Positions 6,724 to 8,760 of a stretch of 8,760 nt of DNA are shown piece by piece. The notes beneath the pieces were generated by a model. That model was not told where the DNA came from. It did no database searches and saw only the letters and a program-made list of their open reading frames with translations. The stretch's first letter is position 1, and each line of letters begins with the position of its first letter. The stretch lies in contig JAEZFE010000153.1 in NCBI GenBank assembly GCA_023437865.1, positions 1 to 8,760 of the forward strand. Direction: 5' to 3'. Origin of the DNA: Pseudomonadota bacterium (lineage in GTDB: Bacteria > Pseudomonadota > Alphaproteobacteria > Rhodospirillales > Magnetospirillaceae). A program made the position numbers and the translations under genes.

Positions 6724-7614
6724 TTGACGACCGATCCGATTATGGTGACTGGGCATACCGGCTTTCTCGGGCGTGCCGTAGGCGCCGTTCTCGACCAGCA
6801 CGGTCGCGACTGGTTCGGTGCGGCCCGCAGCGTTGGCATCGACCTTGAGCTGCCCGGTGCGCTCAACGATAGCCCTCAGGCGTCAGCCGTTGTTCACCTG
6901 GCCGGCCGGGTCGCCGTGCTGGACAGTTGGCAGCGCCCGGCCGACTTTCATCGCACCAATTACCTGAGTACGCTGGAGGGGCTGGAATACGCCCGCCGCT
7001 GCGGAGCTCACTTCATCTACGTTTCATCCTATATGTATGGCGCCGCCCAGGTGGAGGTTATTGACGAGTCGCAGCCGGTTGATGTGCTCAGCCCTTATGC
7101 GGCGAGTAAGCGTCAAGGCGAAATCATCGCTGAAACTTATGCGCGGTTGCACGGTCTCGACGTCACCATTCTGCGGCCGTTCAATGTGTTTGGTCCAGGC
7201 CAGCCCACTCATCAGCTGATGCCTTATGTGATCGATCAGGCCGTGGCCAGTGACACCATTAGCGTCGCTGACTTGGCGCCCCGCCGCGATTGGCTGTGGT
7301 CGGGCGATTTCGCATTGGCCGTCCTGGCGGTGCTGGACCAGCGGCCGAGCGGGTTGAACGTGTTCAATCTGGGGACAGGCGTGGGGATCAGTGTGCAGGA
7401 TGTGATCGACGCGGTGCTCGCCCAGACGGGGCCGCGCCGTGTGATTTGCCGCAACGAGGCGCGTCGCAATGAAATTCTCTCGGCGGTCTGCGATAACCGC
7501 AAATTTCGCGACGCCTTCGGCTGGGCGCCCCGAACCTCGCTGGCCGAGGGCATCCGGATACTTCTCGACCAGACCGATGCTCAGCCTGTCCCCCGGTCCA
7601 GCACTACAGGTTAA
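6724..7614 (+). CDS. NAD-dependent epimerase/dehydratase (extended SDR), sugar-nucleotide type
   Basis: This 296-residue protein has the dinucleotide-binding loop TGHTGFLG (residues 9-16), VVHLAG, and the active-site strand VSSYMYG (100-106). The catalytic YxxxK is Y125-K129 (YAASK). RPFNVFGPGQ and RRDWLWSGD follow, as in the GalE/RmlB group. Such enzymes epimerise, dehydrate or reduce NDP-hexoses with tightly bound NAD(P). Here it may act on the product of the 4,6-dehydratase encoded next, for example as a C4 epimerase or 4-keto reductase; sequence alone does not decide. The start is taken as TTG 6724, the first start codon after an in-frame stop at 6700-6702, with AGGGTG (6711-6716) upstream. 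The ATG at 6742 would cut into the first beta strand. The gap to the upstream gene is 21 bases and to the next gene two bases. Confidence 0.88.
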   Translation: MTTDPIMVTGHTGFLGRAVGAVLDQHGRDWFGAARSVGIDLELPGALNDSPQASAVVHLAGRVAVLDSWQRPADFHRTNYLSTLEGLEYARRCGAHFIYVSSYMYGAAQVEVIDESQPVDVLSPYAASKRQGEIIAETYARLHGLDVTILRPFNVFGPGQPTHQLMPYVIDQAVASDTISVADLAPRRDWLWSGDFALAVLAVLDQRPSGLNVFNLGTGVGISVQDVIDAVLAQTGPRRVICRNEARRNEILSAVCDNRKFRDAFGWAPRTSLAEGIRILLDQTDAQPVPRSSTTG

Positions 7615-7616
7615 CC

Positions 7617-8760
7617 GTGCCTCACTTTGAGAACTCAGATCCCCTTCTCGCCCGCATTCTCGGCCGCTCTCGCTCGCTGTTCGCAGCAGATGTCGAGCGG
7701 CATGCCCAGGCGCTGCGCGAGGCCATTGCCGGCAGTCGTATTCTGGTGGTGGGGGCTGGCGGATCGATCGGCGGCGCCTTCGTCCGGCAGCTTGCAAATT
7801 ACAAGCCGCGCTGCCTGCACTTGGTGGACATCAACGAAAATACCCTAGTTGAGGTAGTGCGCGAGTTGCGCTCGTCGTCGCTCGTCTTGCCCGACGATTT
7901 TCGCAGTCTGTCCGTTGATTTTGGCGCGGTGGAGTTTGATCGGTTTGTGCGCGCCTTCGGCCCCTATGACACGTTCATCAATTTTTCGGCGCTTAAGCAT
8001 GTGCGCTCCGAGCGCGACGTCTACAGCCTGATGCGCATGATCGACACCAACGTGCGCTCCCTGCATGCCTGGCTGGGCTCGGACGCCGGCGCCAGCCTGA
8101 CCCGCGCCTTCTCGGTCTCCACCGACAAGTCGGTGCGTCCCGTCAACCTCATGGGTGCCACCAAGAATCTGATGGAGCAGGCGTTGTTCGCACACGGCGA
8201 GCGTGCCGTGTGCACCTCGGCCCGCTTCGCCAACGTAGCGTTTTCCGCTGGCAGTCTGCTGGAGGGTTTCGAGCATCGCCTTTCCAAGGGCCAAGCTATC
8301 GCCGCTCCAAGCGATGTAAAGCGGTATTTCATCAGCCATGAAGAGGCCGGCCAGTTGTGTCTGCTGGCTTGTTTCCTGGGTTCCACCCGCGAGGTCTTCT
8401 TCCCCAAGATGACCCCCGAGGAGGACTTGATGTCACTGGCCGACATCGCTGTCTCGTTCCTGCGCCATAACGGCCTTGAGCCGTTGGTGTGCGAATCGGA
8501 AGACCAGGCGCGTACTATGAAGGCCGTTCCGCCCGGTCGTTGGCCGTGCTGGTTCGCGCCGTCGGACACCACCGGCGAAAAGGCGTACGAGGAATTCTGC
8601 CGCGAGGGCGACACCGTTGATACCGCTCGATTTGATCAGATTGCGGTCTCACGCGAGGCGTTGCCGGACCGCACCGTCATGGACCGCTTCCTGGCCGAGA
8701 TAGCCCGCCTGCGCGCGCAGCCAGTCTGGAGCAAGGTGGAGGTGGTGGCAGCTATCCGTG
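7617..8760 (+). CDS. CapD/PseB-type NDP-sugar 4,6-dehydratase (polysaccharide biosynthesis protein), 3' end outside window
   Basis: An open frame runs from GTG 7617 to the window end without a stop (381 codons). After about 40 residues of probably helical N-terminal extension comes the NAD(P) loop GAGGSIG (46-52), then VDINENTL, ALKHV (K127-H128), VSTDKSVRPVNLMGATK (167-183), RFANVAFSAGSL and RYFISHEEA. These are hallmarks of the FlaA1/PseB/CapD/WbpM family, which forms UDP-4-keto-6-deoxy-HexNAc from UDP-GlcNAc. The position of the catalytic Tyr of FlaA1 is Met here (M179, with K183), as in the Ser-Met-Lys triad described for WbpM-like members. There are no transmembrane segments like those of long WbpM/CapD. 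The C-terminal part, with SDTTGEK at 316-322, extends beyond the short dehydratases. It probably supplies the first step of the pathway. GTG 7617 is two bases after the upstream stop; its Shine-Dalgarno is weak, so coupling is likely. Confidence 0.88.
   Translation, partial: MPHFENSDPLLARILGRSRSLFAADVERHAQALREAIAGSRILVVGAGGSIGGAFVRQLANYKPRCLHLVDINENTLVEVVRELRSSSLVLPDDFRSLSVDFGAVEFDRFVRAFGPYDTFINFSALKHVRSERDVYSLMRMIDTNVRSLHAWLGSDAGASLTRAFSVSTDKSVRPVNLMGATKNLMEQALFAHGERAVCTSARFANVAFSAGSLLEGFEHRLSKGQAIAAPSDVKRYFISHEEAGQLCLLACFLGSTREVFFPKMTPEEDLMSLADIAVSFLRHNGLEPLVCESEDQARTMKAVPPGRWPCWFAPSDTTGEKAYEEFCREGDTVDTARFDQIAVSREALPDRTVMDRFLAEIARLRAQPVWSKVEVVAAIR

Noticed and set aside
1..8760. Mobile element, CRISPR, tRNA or toxin-antitoxin features
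   Set aside because: No direct-repeat arrays, transposase or integrase motifs, tRNA-like folds or small gene pairs were seen; coding sequence fills the window.

Overview
The window is a dense, GC-rich stretch with nine genes, all on the + strand and with almost no intergenic DNA. Codon use (strong G/C at third positions), tightly overlapping genes and the protein families suggest an alphaproteobacterium, possibly in the Rhodospirillales/Magnetospirillum range. That placement is an impression from sequence style, not a database result. No RNA gene, insertion sequence, integrase, CRISPR array or convincing promoter or terminator is visible. Both ends cut through genes, so this is the interior of a longer operon.

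Layout: (1) the C-terminal part of a radical SAM/SPASM protein (to 862); (2) a WbqC-family protein (874-1572); (3) a NeuB-type nonulosonic (sialic-acid-like) acid synthase with a SAF domain (1569-2600); (4) an SpsF-type cytidylyltransferase (2597-3304); (5) a PseG/SpsG-type nucleotide-sugar hydrolase or GT-B protein (3301-4317); (6) a PIG-L/LmbE-type zinc deacetylase (4314-4955); (7) a 578-residue protein with a GT-B-like C-terminal half, probably a new glycosyltransferase (4966-6702); (8) an extended SDR sugar-nucleotide epimerase/dehydratase (6724-7614); (9) the start of a CapD/PseB-type NDP-sugar 4,6-dehydratase running off the right end (7617 onward).

The genes fit a biosynthetic route for a nonulosonic acid or related nine-carbon sugar and its transfer to a surface glycan (O-antigen, capsule or flagellin). 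Gene 9 would make a 4-keto-6-deoxy sugar nucleotide, gene 5 would release the free sugar from its nucleotide, gene 3 would condense it with phosphoenolpyruvate, and gene 4 would activate the product with CMP. The order of genes 3-4-5 matches spsE-spsF-spsG of the Bacillus subtilis spore-coat polysaccharide operon. The aminotransferase and N-acetyltransferase expected for legionaminic or pseudaminic acid are not in the window and may lie outside it.

The deacetylase, the radical SAM protein and the WbqC protein are not part of the standard pathways and suggest a modified end product. The NeuB homologue also departs from the usual family motifs at three normally conserved positions. The most original parts of the window are the uncharacterised 578-residue protein and the possible deacetylate-then-remodel branch.
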